A DNA stretch of 64,000 bases, from contig CAZVQS010000001.1 of the NCBI GenBank assembly GCA_964629635.1, forward strand, positions 248,001 through 312,000, in the 5' to 3' direction. Under the pieces are notes generated by a model, which had not been told where the DNA came from, did not search any database, and saw only the letters and a list, made by a program, of their open reading frames with translations. A program made the translations under genes and the position numbers. The DNA comes from YC2-FULL-38-9 sp964629635. GTDB taxonomy: Bacteria; Patescibacteriota; Microgenomatia; UBA1406; GWC2-37-13. Each line of letters opens with the position of its first letter. Position 1 is the first letter of the stretch. Below are positions 47,815 to 56,067 of the stretch, in pieces.

Positions 47815-48452
47815 GTTTTATACGCTTTCACCAAATATCCGATGTCATAGACCGCATCCGTGTCCGCCGCTTTCATGCGCTCTTCCCTGAAAAATGCTTC
47901 CAGGTGCTTTTTCCCCGCGGTTGCGGTACGCGCAATGATGTCGCACCGCCGGAACCCCGCCTGGCCGAGGAGTGTTTCGATACCCTTCCGGGTATACCTG
48001 AGGCAGTCGTTTGCAACCGGTTCATGCACCGGATAGATCGCGGGAAACGAAATGTATGCGGTGCCGCCTTTGGAAAGAACCGTGTGAAAAAATCCAAGCA
48101 CTGATACCGGATCGTAAACATATTCCATGACCTCCAGGCAAAAGAGAGTTTGCGGACGGAATTTGAGGATGCTCCGATATGCGTTTCCCCGTTTGCGGAT
48201 ATCGGTATTGAGATCGAAGGCGAAATCGGGCCGCACCCCTTTTTCGAGGCCGTTGTCCAGGATACGGTAGTCTGAAACGGAAAACCGGTTCGTTCTCCCT
48301 TTCACGGGTTTGAGTCCTCCCCCCACGTCCAGCACCCGTTCGCATACAATATCAAGGCTCGACAGCCAGTCTTCCAGCTGCCCCCGGTACCGGCTTTCCG
48401 ATCCGAGCATCTTTTTGACGTTCCGCTTTAAAGTAACCGCCAGTTTTACCAT
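47811..48452 (-). CDS. SAM-dependent methyltransferase
   Basis: A 213-residue class I methyltransferase. ERVLDVGGGLKPVKG is motif I of the SAM-binding fold, followed by an acidic strand-2 equivalent (FAFDLNTD) and QTLFCLEVMEYVYDPVSVL as motif IV region. The substrate is unknown; position in a glycan operon suggests sugar or lipid-linked intermediate methylation. It follows the GT2 gene by 13 bases. Confidence 0.88.
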   Translation of the reverse strand: MVKLAVTLKRNVKKMLGSESRYRGQLEDWLSSLDIVCERVLDVGGGLKPVKGRTNRFSVSDYRILDNGLEKGVRPDFAFDLNTDIRKRGNAYRSILKFRPQTLFCLEVMEYVYDPVSVLGFFHTVLSKGGTAYISFPAIYPVHEPVANDCLRYTRKGIETLLGQAGFRRCDIIARTATAGKKHLEAFFREERMKAADTDAVYDIGYLVKAYKT

Positions 48453-48465
48453 ATATCAGCCATGC

Positions 48466-49371
48466 TTAACCCCTCATCAGGGACAAACGGATGAAGATGA
48501 TTAGTTTGAGCACATAATAAAAACAGAGTTCCCCGGCATATGCCGCTTTTTTTCCCCAATCGAGCCGGGCGGACAGGATCTTTTTCATCTTGCACATAAA
48601 CCGTCCCTTTTCGCGCAGTCCCATCACATTATACCGCAGCCTGAGGCTTTCGGTCTGCCGGTCCCAATACTCCCGGAGGCTGTATTCATGGGAGTGATAA
48701 ATGGCGCACCGGGTGTCGTATATTTTCGCAAATCCAAGTTCTATGATCCGTTTGCCGATCAGGATATCCTCCCCGTAACCGGTGCGGGGGAACGGATGCT
48801 TCATGAGAAACGAGCGCTTGAAACAGGAGGCGGTGTTGCCAAAAAAATACCAGATGAAGTGGTTCCCGGGAACATAGGGAACGAAGGGTTTCTCGATCGT
48901 CTGCACGAGCACCCCGCTGCGGTCCGTATACCGGTCGATCCGTTCCCAGCGACACTGGTGTTCCAGGGAATTGACGAATCCGGCGGAAGGGTACGGTATG
49001 TTTTTCCCGAATACCGCAACCGCTTTCGGATGCGATTCAAGATCTTGCGCGAAATGGCGGAACATGTTTTTGCCCTTCAGCATCACATCCTGGGAAAAAA
49101 AACAGACCAGCTTGCCGCGCGCCATGCGGACACCCCGATTCCTTGTGTCTCCGTGATTGAAATCGCGCTTGGGAATGCGGAGTATGCGGAGCGTCATATC
49201 CTTCCCCATGCGTTCCAGAAACTCCAGGGTGCCGTCCGTTGATCCCGAATCGATGACGATTGTTTCGCTGGTATAATTGGCTATGCGTTTCCGTATCCCC
49301 CGAAAAAGCCGGGGAAGGGTTTGGATCCCGTTCAAGGTGGGTATGATGATGGAAAAGTCGTATTGAACCAT
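48466..49371 (-). CDS. Glycosyltransferase, family 2
   Basis: A 301-residue GT-A enzyme. FSIIIPTLNGIQTL starts the fold; ETIVIDSGSTDGTLEFL is the donor-binding segment; RDFNHGDTRNRGVRMARGKLV and FFSQDVM contain the DxD-like site; TGYGEDILIGKRI holds the catalytic-base ED pair. The C-terminal part lacks long transmembrane segments except a terminal helix. Its start codon abuts the divergent start codon at 49372 with no base between them. First gene of the minus-strand glycan operon. Confidence 0.93.
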   Translation of the reverse strand: MVQYDFSIIIPTLNGIQTLPRLFRGIRKRIANYTSETIVIDSGSTDGTLEFLERMGKDMTLRILRIPKRDFNHGDTRNRGVRMARGKLVCFFSQDVMLKGKNMFRHFAQDLESHPKAVAVFGKNIPYPSAGFVNSLEHQCRWERIDRYTDRSGVLVQTIEKPFVPYVPGNHFIWYFFGNTASCFKRSFLMKHPFPRTGYGEDILIGKRIIELGFAKIYDTRCAIYHSHEYSLREYWDRQTESLRLRYNVMGLREKGRFMCKMKKILSARLDWGKKAAYAGELCFYYVLKLIIFIRLSLMRG

Positions 49372-50658
49372 ATGCGAATCTACAAGTTTCTGTCCCGTTA
49401 TTCGTTCGTTCTCCTGGCGGCATCCGTATTCCTCATACAGCTGCCCCCCTTCGATCCGGTTATCACCAGGAACCAGCTCTTCAATTCACACAGTATAGCA
49501 CGGTATTTCATGCTCATATTGCTGGGAAAGCTCGCATGGGACGTATACCGCGGAAAGCGTCTCGCCCTGCGCAGGTCTTTTGTGCTGGTCATTTTCGCGT
49601 TCTTTCTCAGCCAGAGCCTTTCCGTCATCGACGCGGTAAACATACACGAATTCCTCCGCCGCTACAAAACGGTAGCCTTCGGCATCATAGCGTTTTTCGT
49701 CGGTGTCAACGAGCTTGATACGAAAGACAGGGCAATCGCGATGTTGCGCGTACTGGCCGTAACCGTCATCGCGAACATGTTCACCGAAGCGGTCATCTAC
49801 TACCAGATACCGTTTGTTTTTTCCGCATTCAAATATCTCGTCAACGAACAATACCTGACGGACCTCGAGTTGAATATGTTCCGCGAACGGTATTTCATTG
49901 ACATCTATGATGCGGCCCTCATTCCCCTGCTCATTTATCTTTTTCTCCATTCGAAACGTACCGCTGCCCGCATAATACTCTTCGCGGCACCCCTTATGGT
50001 TGCGGTTTTCTCCCTCCTTTCAAACTTCCGGGCGCAGTTTCTCATTTCGATCGTATCCACGTTTGCAACGGGCGTCCTGCTCATGAAAAAATACCGGAGA
50101 ACCATTTTCTTCATCGTACTGCTTACCGTCATTTTCTTTGTGGTGCACGGGCTCATGATCCGTTCGACCGGATACGATTCCCTCGACCGGCTCATCGCGC
50201 CGGAATCAGAGGATTTCGGAACCATCCATGACCGGATGTATTACTGGAAGGAGTCCCTCGAAATCGGAAGCGCATACCCCGTTTTCGGCGTCGGACTTGG
50301 TAATTTCTTCGAACATATCGTCGGCAAGGTAGTAATACGGGACTCCCTTTTTGATCCGAAAAACGACCTGTTCAAAATCACCTGGATCCACCCGCATAAC
50401 GTGTTTTTCGGGTTGTTCGCGGAAACGGGAATCCTCGGTCTGGCGGCTTTCGTGTTTCTCCTTTCCCGCTTTCTCCGGGAAGATGCGGATGTCATCTTCG
50501 GCCCGTCCCTTTCGGGAAAAGCAATCGTCATATCGTTCTGGAGCCTTTTCCTGTTTTCCCTCGTGAATCCTGCAACCACCCTTGATTACACGGTGCTGTT
50601 CTGGATACTGCGCGCCATGCTGCACGGGCACGCCAACCGCAAAACCCTGCCTGCATAA
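49372..50658 (+). CDS. O-antigen ligase/polymerase-like membrane protein, second copy
   Basis: A 428-residue polytopic protein with the Wzy/WaaL signature loop: YWKESLEIGSAYPVFGVGLGNFFE and IHPHNVFFGLFAETGILGL. It lacks the C-terminal TPR-like domain of the 41314 protein. Two such proteins suggest separate polymerase and ligase roles, or two glycans. The Met at 49372 (MRIYKFLSRYS) fits the first transmembrane segment. Confidence 0.85.
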   Translation: MRIYKFLSRYSFVLLAASVFLIQLPPFDPVITRNQLFNSHSIARYFMLILLGKLAWDVYRGKRLALRRSFVLVIFAFFLSQSLSVIDAVNIHEFLRRYKTVAFGIIAFFVGVNELDTKDRAIAMLRVLAVTVIANMFTEAVIYYQIPFVFSAFKYLVNEQYLTDLELNMFRERYFIDIYDAALIPLLIYLFLHSKRTAARIILFAAPLMVAVFSLLSNFRAQFLISIVSTFATGVLLMKKYRRTIFFIVLLTVIFFVVHGLMIRSTGYDSLDRLIAPESEDFGTIHDRMYYWKESLEIGSAYPVFGVGLGNFFEHIVGKVVIRDSLFDPKNDLFKITWIHPHNVFFGLFAETGILGLAAFVFLLSRFLREDADVIFGPSLSGKAIVISFWSLFLFSLVNPATTLDYTVLFWILRAMLHGHANRKTLPA

Positions 50659-50681
50659 AATCCGATATAATTACAGAGCAT

Positions 50682-51743
50682 ATGAAACAGACCATCCTGG
50701 TTACCGGATCGCTCGGGCTCATCGGTTTCGAAGCGGTTAAAACATTCCTCTCAAGCGGCCATACGGTCATCGGCATCGACAATGACCTCCGGGCGAAGAT
50801 ATTCGGCATCACCACCCAGTACAAACAAAAGTCCGCATTCCTGAGGGGGCGATATCCGTCATATATCCATTACGACTGCGACATCAGGGACACAGAAACC
50901 GTCGCGAAGCTGTTTTCCGAATGGGGGAAAAAGCTTGATCTCATTCTCCACACCGCCGCCCAGACCTCGCACGATTGGGCAAAAAAAGATCCGGAGCTTG
51001 ACTTTTCGGTCAACGCGCATGCAACCCTTTCCCTCCTTGAGGAATACCGGAAACATGCGCCCTCTTCGGTATTCATATACACATCAACAAACAAAGTGTA
51101 CGGCGACCGGGTCAACAGCCTTCCCCTGGTCCCGGCCGGATCCCGGTATGACCTGCCGGAAAATTCTCCCTACTTCCGCGGCATCGATGAATCGTTCCCG
51201 ATCGACCAGTCCACCCACTCCCTGTTCGGGGTTTCCAAAACCGCCGCCGACCTGATGGTACAGGAATACGGGAAGTATTTCCGCCTCAAGACGGGCGTGT
51301 TCCGGCTCGGGGTCATTACGGGCGAAGGCCAAAGCGATTCCATATATCAGGGCTTCCTCACGCACATCATCCGGAATGCGCTTTCCGGAAAACGCATCGA
51401 AGTCATCGGATACGGGGGGAAGCAGGTGCGCGATCTTCTCCATGCGGAAGACCTCATCAAGGCATTTCTCCTGTATGCCGCAAAACCGAAAGAAGGCGAA
51501 GTATACAACGTGGGCGGCGGACGAAGCAATGCGTTGTCGGTACTTGAAATCATCCGCTTCATCGAACAACGGACGAAAAAAAAGATCCGGATCCATCCGG
51601 CAGGCAGTGCACGTATCGGCGACCACAAATGGTGGATAAGCGACTGCGGCAAACTGGAGAATGATTACGGCTGGCATCCGTCATTCGGAAAGGAAGCGAT
51701 CATCGACCGGATCATTACATCGTACACAAGCCATGGTCTATAA
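50682..51743 (+). CDS. CDP-paratose 2-epimerase-like nucleotide-sugar epimerase
   Basis: A 353-residue extended short-chain dehydrogenase. VTGSLGLIGFEAVKTF is the NAD motif; IYTSTNKVYGDRVNSLPLV and HSLFGVSKTAADLMVQEYGKYF match the CDP-paratose/tyvelose epimerase branch closely, with YxxxK changed to FxxSK-type context (LFGVSKTA) as in that branch. It would supply an unusual deoxy- or epimerised sugar. A TATAAT box (50666-50671) ends ten bases upstream; the gene overlaps the next by 11 bases. Confidence 0.88.
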   Translation: MKQTILVTGSLGLIGFEAVKTFLSSGHTVIGIDNDLRAKIFGITTQYKQKSAFLRGRYPSYIHYDCDIRDTETVAKLFSEWGKKLDLILHTAAQTSHDWAKKDPELDFSVNAHATLSLLEEYRKHAPSSVFIYTSTNKVYGDRVNSLPLVPAGSRYDLPENSPYFRGIDESFPIDQSTHSLFGVSKTAADLMVQEYGKYFRLKTGVFRLGVITGEGQSDSIYQGFLTHIIRNALSGKRIEVIGYGGKQVRDLLHAEDLIKAFLLYAAKPKEGEVYNVGGGRSNALSVLEIIRFIEQRTKKKIRIHPAGSARIGDHKWWISDCGKLENDYGWHPSFGKEAIIDRIITSYTSHGL

Positions 51744-52509
51744 GGGAACGCACGATATTGCGGGAGTACCGGTTGCCGCATGCGACTTTGAGTTCATCCT
51801 CTCTAAGACCGAAAAACATATCAGGCAGGGCAAAATGTTTCTTGTCTCCCCCATCGCCTCCCAGACCATCGCAAAAGCACGCACCGATCCGCGTCTGAGA
51901 CAAACCCTTCATCGGTTCAATCATCTGGTCCCGGACGGATACTGGGTGAAAAAGGCGCTTGAGTGGATACACGGCATCCGCCTCGAAAAACGGGTGTACG
52001 GTCCCCTTCTCACGGAAAAGCTCCTCGCACTTGCCGAAAGAAACGGGTATGGAATCGCTTTTTACGGGACTACCCCCAAAACCCTTCGGTCGCTCCGGAA
52101 TAAACTCCATAAAAAGTATCCGCGCCTTAAACTGAAAACTTGTATACCTTCCCTGTTTCGGCCCCTAACGGAGCAGGAGCTTCAAGAGCTCATCGCGACA
52201 CTGAACGCTTCCGGTATCCAAATTTTATTCATAGCATTGGGAAGCCCCATGCAAGAGATTTTTGCCGACCGGCTGACATCATGCAAAGCGCCCCGGCTGC
52301 GACCCTGCGCGGTCTTTACTGTGGGAGCGGCGGTCGACTTCATTTCGGGAGTTAAAAGGCAGGCCCCTTCCCAGATGGGGGAAGCGGGATTTGAGTGGCT
52401 GTTCCGCTTGTTCCAGGAACCGGGGCGTATGTGGAAGCGGTATCTCTGGCACGGTCCGCAGTTCCTGCTGCAAGTCGTCCAAGACATAAAAAAGAAATGC
52501 GCAAAATAA
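51733..52509 (+). CDS. WecG/TagA/CpsF family glycosyltransferase
   Basis: A 258-residue GT26-type enzyme that adds N-acetylmannosamine-like sugars to lipid-linked acceptors. LVSPIASQTIAKA, HLVPDGYWVKKALEW (with the conserved DG), RVYGPLLTEKLLALAE, IAFYGTTPKTLRSL and ILFIALGSPMQEIF match family blocks, and the C-terminal GEAGFEWLFRLFQEPGRMWKRYL is the conserved basic tail that docks to membrane. The Met at 51733 overlaps the end of the epimerase gene. Confidence 0.9.
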   Translation: MVYKGTHDIAGVPVAACDFEFILSKTEKHIRQGKMFLVSPIASQTIAKARTDPRLRQTLHRFNHLVPDGYWVKKALEWIHGIRLEKRVYGPLLTEKLLALAERNGYGIAFYGTTPKTLRSLRNKLHKKYPRLKLKTCIPSLFRPLTEQELQELIATLNASGIQILFIALGSPMQEIFADRLTSCKAPRLRPCAVFTVGAAVDFISGVKRQAPSQMGEAGFEWLFRLFQEPGRMWKRYLWHGPQFLLQVVQDIKKKCAK

Positions 52510-52738
52510 GTCACATAACTGCCGGTAAACTTATACGGCTGATATATTATCCCGTACCCCGGTCCGTTCCCTATATAACGCTGCCGCCCCCGAAGTTATC
52601 GGGGATTTAGACGGAGCACCATCCGACCGAATTTACTAAAAATCCCGACTGAAACGATTCTCCAGAAAACGCTCGTTTCCGACATTGTGAAACCGATGCG
52701 CTTTCCAAAAAGCCCATACGCTCTGTTTATGCAACCCG
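52510..52738. other. Intergenic region, no gene recognised
   Basis: A 229-base gap between convergent genes. An ATG at 52498 opens a 37-codon plus-strand frame (ending at 52611) overlapping the previous stop, with a Tyr/Pro-rich product; it could be a small gene or decayed remains of a longer one. CCCCGAagttaTCGGGG (52587-52602) forms a 6-bp hairpin but has no T-run. Confidence 0.35.
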
Positions 52739-53740
52739 TTAATCGCATCCGATCACGTTCTTTTCCTTAAGAAATTTCAGAATATCATCGCTAATTACTT
52801 CATGCCCTTTTTTGTTGGGATGCATGTCGTATGGATAAAAGGTCATTTCTTCCTGGTATTTGTTAATGTCAGTAAGCGAATCGGTAAACAATACTTTTTT
52901 GTCCGATGACGCGAAACTGGATGCCACGCTTCGGTATTCGCTCTTAGTTGACGGAAACGTGACAAGAAGCAAAAGCCCCTGATAATACTCCCTGATCTTT
53001 TTCAGATTGCCGGTTTGCATGCGGAGAATCGCATCGTCGCCCAGCTCCGTATGGCTTTTCAATATGTTTTCATCAATCTTATCGCTTGGAGGATACATCT
53101 TGCCCTGGGCAAGCAGTCTGTCCCATTCGCCGCTTTCCATCATTTCGTTCGTTATCTGCTGTTCGTTTTTTTTGATGATCTCGTTAATCTCATAAAAGTC
53201 ATCATCCTTGAAAAACCACAGGACAAGGTCCGGTCGATATTTCTGCCCCCGTATCCTGAACCGTTCTACCGCATACTGAAGGTCGTAACCGGAAACCCCC
53301 AGATTTATGACTTCAAACTTTTTAACTCCTTTGCACCCTTTTTCAGCATTTAGTTTATCTTCAAGACGCTCCGTATAGTTTTCCTCAGTATTGACGCCGA
53401 GTCCTGCGGTATAGGAATCGCCGAGCGTGATAATCCGGAAAACGCCCGGATCTTTCGTTGTCTGATAGTCATAGCGTTCGTTCAAACCCTCATCGTTTCT
53501 GAGACCAACCGCTTTAGTCCATGTAATTAAAGGGTCGGTTATCGAGGGAACGTTGGGTTTTGGTTCAAAGAAGTATTTCAGGGAACTGGCGGGGTTGCGC
53601 TTTACACTCTCGCTGTCCACCCTGTTCACGAAAACAGAATGGCTGCGCGACTTGGAGACGATAACCAGAAGCAGGATGGCAACAAGCGCCACCTCCATCG
53701 CGATAACCGTTATAAATAGGCGAGCGCCCGGAATCTTCAT
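52739..53740 (-). CDS. Membrane-anchored SGNH/GDSL hydrolase
   Basis: A 333-residue protein with an N-terminal signal anchor (about 8-28) and an extracytoplasmic SGNH hydrolase domain. IITLGDSYTAGLGV holds the catalytic Ser, NLGVSGYDLQ the oxyanion Gly block, and YDMHPNKKGHEVIS the catalytic Asp-His. Such enzymes add or remove O-acetyl groups on glycans or lipids, fitting the adjacent glycan locus. A minus-strand TATAAT (53754-53749) lies eight bases before the start. Confidence 0.88.
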   Translation of the reverse strand: MKIPGARLFITVIAMEVALVAILLLVIVSKSRSHSVFVNRVDSESVKRNPASSLKYFFEPKPNVPSITDPLITWTKAVGLRNDEGLNERYDYQTTKDPGVFRIITLGDSYTAGLGVNTEENYTERLEDKLNAEKGCKGVKKFEVINLGVSGYDLQYAVERFRIRGQKYRPDLVLWFFKDDDFYEINEIIKKNEQQITNEMMESGEWDRLLAQGKMYPPSDKIDENILKSHTELGDDAILRMQTGNLKKIREYYQGLLLLVTFPSTKSEYRSVASSFASSDKKVLFTDSLTDINKYQEEMTFYPYDMHPNKKGHEVISDDILKFLKEKNVIGCD

Positions 53741-53785
53741 GTCCCTTTATTATACTGAAAAGGGCAATCCCGATTTATTCGCCTG

Positions 53786-55981
53786 TTATTCCGCTAGCGT
53801 CGATTTGAATCCCTCGTAATAACCGGTAAGAGCCGCGTAGAACGTGGGTAAGGGCTCATTGTCTGCAAAAAGCAAAGCGGGTTCGCCTCCGAGATCCGAA
53901 ATCCAGGACCCTTCATTGCTGAGACCATAAACGCTTAGTTCAACGCAATTCGGATTGTCAGCAGCAATTCTTGCGATCATGCGATATATCTCCGCCGCTT
54001 TCTGCATCTTTTCTTCCGTTGTGCCGTTGATCTGTGCAAGGTCAACATCCATTTCGGTTATGAAAACCGGCACGCCGATCTGGCCGTACCTGTCGATCTG
54101 CTGCCTGATGCCTGTTTCCAGATCCTGAATGGACATGTTCGGATTCAGGTTGTCCGGTCCGCCGATGAAATGCATCTGCATGCCGACTCCATCAATTAGT
54201 CCTTTGCTTTTGAGGTTTGAAACGACCTCAAAAACCCCGTTCGCATTGCGGCCTGCCGGAAGCTCATGGCCGAAATCATTGTAAATTAGCACCGCATCCG
54301 GGTCGGCAGTTCTCGCCGTCTGGAAAGCGATCTCAATATATTCGGGTCCGATTTTCCCCGGCCAATAGTAGCCCGGTTCATTCACGCCTTCGTTCACCAC
54401 AATGTATTGAAGCGGAACTTCTTCCTTTACTTTCCCCTGTCCCCTTAATCTGTTGTACAGCTCCCTGTTGGACTGCATCACGGTGGTGATATGGTTTTGC
54501 ATGATGCGAATCGCATCTTCCCGCGAGTAGTTGCCGTTCCTCAGCCAATCCGGAGTATCGGTGCTGTTGCCGTAAACCAGGGCCGCGAATGTGGGAGTTT
54601 CACCTGTTGACACTGCTTTTTCAAGGAAGGACTGGGGAATCGTAACAACGGTTTCGTTTTCGCTCGGCTGGCTTCTAGCCCATGACATTGCCGTAATATG
54701 CATCTGGTTGAATTCGTTTGCAATAATTGTCTGCCTGTTAGAGCCGGACCCGCCCAATGCCTCCACGCCCACCCGTTTTCCATTCAGGTCGGTTATGTTG
54801 TCGAAAGTGAATGCAACCCAGTCCCTGCCTCCTTCGGCGTTCATTCCCGACATGAGGAGAGGCGTGCCGGTCGCAGTGTCGATAACAACTGCAAGCGGCC
54901 CGTGTGAGGTGCGTATAACCTCAACCGTTGTCTGGATGCCTTCACCAGACAGTCCCATCGTTTCTGCGTAGCGCGCTTTAGCGCTCTCAAACACTTCCCC
55001 TTCAGGTTGTGAAGACTGGACCCATTCTTCAAACGTCGTGCCTTTTCCGGTAAAATCCACTTCCCCCAGGAATTGTCCGTTCTCGCCCGTTACGTTCATA
55101 ACCCCGTTTTTGCCGAGCGCCACGCCGCGGACAGAGTTCGCGTCTCCCTGGAATCCCGCATCTGCGGCGATCTCTCCGGGGCTCCGGAATGCCGGTTTCG
55201 GCTGCTGACCTTCAATCAGGGCACCATTCGCGTCAACCAGCGCCATATGAAGTGTGCCGTCGGCGCTTTCAAGCAGTACCGGATAACCAAAGGGCTGTCC
55301 CTGCCTGTTCATAACAAAGGGGTTCATGACCAGTTCCTTGCCTTCGGCATCGGTCGTCATCCAGAGAAGGCCTCTCTGCTCAACGATCTGGCCGTTAGGA
55401 AGAATGCCTCTCGTCACACCGTCTTTTTCCGGTTCGGCGCTAAAATATGATGCAATGAATTTGGAATCGATACCGAATCCGGCAGGTGCATCAGGAAAGT
55501 CCGGATTGTACAAAGTATTGACCCGCGATTCATGGGCTCCATCAACAGACGGAACCTTGAATCCGTTTATCGAGTTTTCGATATCTTCCCCACTAACTGC
55601 ACCTACATATACCGGCGCGCCGTCCTGGGTTCCGTAGGATCCGTAGTTCAAACCTTCAAACATGCTCGGCTGATTGCTCGGCATGGGTGTCGCGGTTACT
55701 TCAGGAGCCGGTGTGGCGGTAGCCACCGCGGCTATTGTTGCTTCTCCGGTGGGAGGAGGGGCTGATGCGGTCGGTTTTCCTTCGGTTGTGGGAGGAGGAG
55801 TTACCGGCTGCTCAGGGGAAGGCGTAGGGTTCTGGGGTGCACATGCGCTCGCGAGCCCTGCAAGAAGCAAAAGTTCTGCTGCTTTTTCCGCGATTTGTAT
55901 GCTGGTGAAACCGTGTTCGCCAGATCCTTGTGTTAAACCGGGGGTTTGTACGGGAGCAAAAACTTTTTTTGTTTCTGACAT
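53786..55981 (-). CDS. GH10-like glycoside hydrolase, putative lipoprotein
   Basis: A 731-residue exported enzyme. After a Pro/Thr-rich spacer (about 47-105) and a region of about 300 residues of unknown fold, the C-terminal third is a glycoside hydrolase family 10 barrel: acid/base Glu in YIVVNEGVNEPG (near 528), IYNDFGHE, DGVGMQMHFIGG, nucleophile Glu in VFITEMDVDL (near 642) and the terminal GLSNEGSWI and ALLFADNEPLPTFYAAL. GH10 enzymes cut xylan or related beta-glucans. The short hydrophobic stretch LLLLAGLASAC (37-47) resembles a lipobox but is preceded by an unusually long polar leader. A TATAAT (55995-55990) lies eight bases upstream. Confidence 0.85.
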   Translation of the reverse strand: MSETKKVFAPVQTPGLTQGSGEHGFTSIQIAEKAAELLLLAGLASACAPQNPTPSPEQPVTPPPTTEGKPTASAPPPTGEATIAAVATATPAPEVTATPMPSNQPSMFEGLNYGSYGTQDGAPVYVGAVSGEDIENSINGFKVPSVDGAHESRVNTLYNPDFPDAPAGFGIDSKFIASYFSAEPEKDGVTRGILPNGQIVEQRGLLWMTTDAEGKELVMNPFVMNRQGQPFGYPVLLESADGTLHMALVDANGALIEGQQPKPAFRSPGEIAADAGFQGDANSVRGVALGKNGVMNVTGENGQFLGEVDFTGKGTTFEEWVQSSQPEGEVFESAKARYAETMGLSGEGIQTTVEVIRTSHGPLAVVIDTATGTPLLMSGMNAEGGRDWVAFTFDNITDLNGKRVGVEALGGSGSNRQTIIANEFNQMHITAMSWARSQPSENETVVTIPQSFLEKAVSTGETPTFAALVYGNSTDTPDWLRNGNYSREDAIRIMQNHITTVMQSNRELYNRLRGQGKVKEEVPLQYIVVNEGVNEPGYYWPGKIGPEYIEIAFQTARTADPDAVLIYNDFGHELPAGRNANGVFEVVSNLKSKGLIDGVGMQMHFIGGPDNLNPNMSIQDLETGIRQQIDRYGQIGVPVFITEMDVDLAQINGTTEEKMQKAAEIYRMIARIAADNPNCVELSVYGLSNEGSWISDLGGEPALLFADNEPLPTFYAALTGYYEGFKSTLAE

Positions 55982-56067
55982 ATGGCTATATTATAAGATA
56001 CTTTATACCTTTCGTCAACTTATTTTTGAATAATACATATTTGATATGTATTTCCCATTGTCAGCCT

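Noticed and set aside
52498..52611. 37-codon plus-strand frame after the WecG-like gene
   Set aside because: Short, no ribosome binding site, no family; noted only within the intergenic entry.
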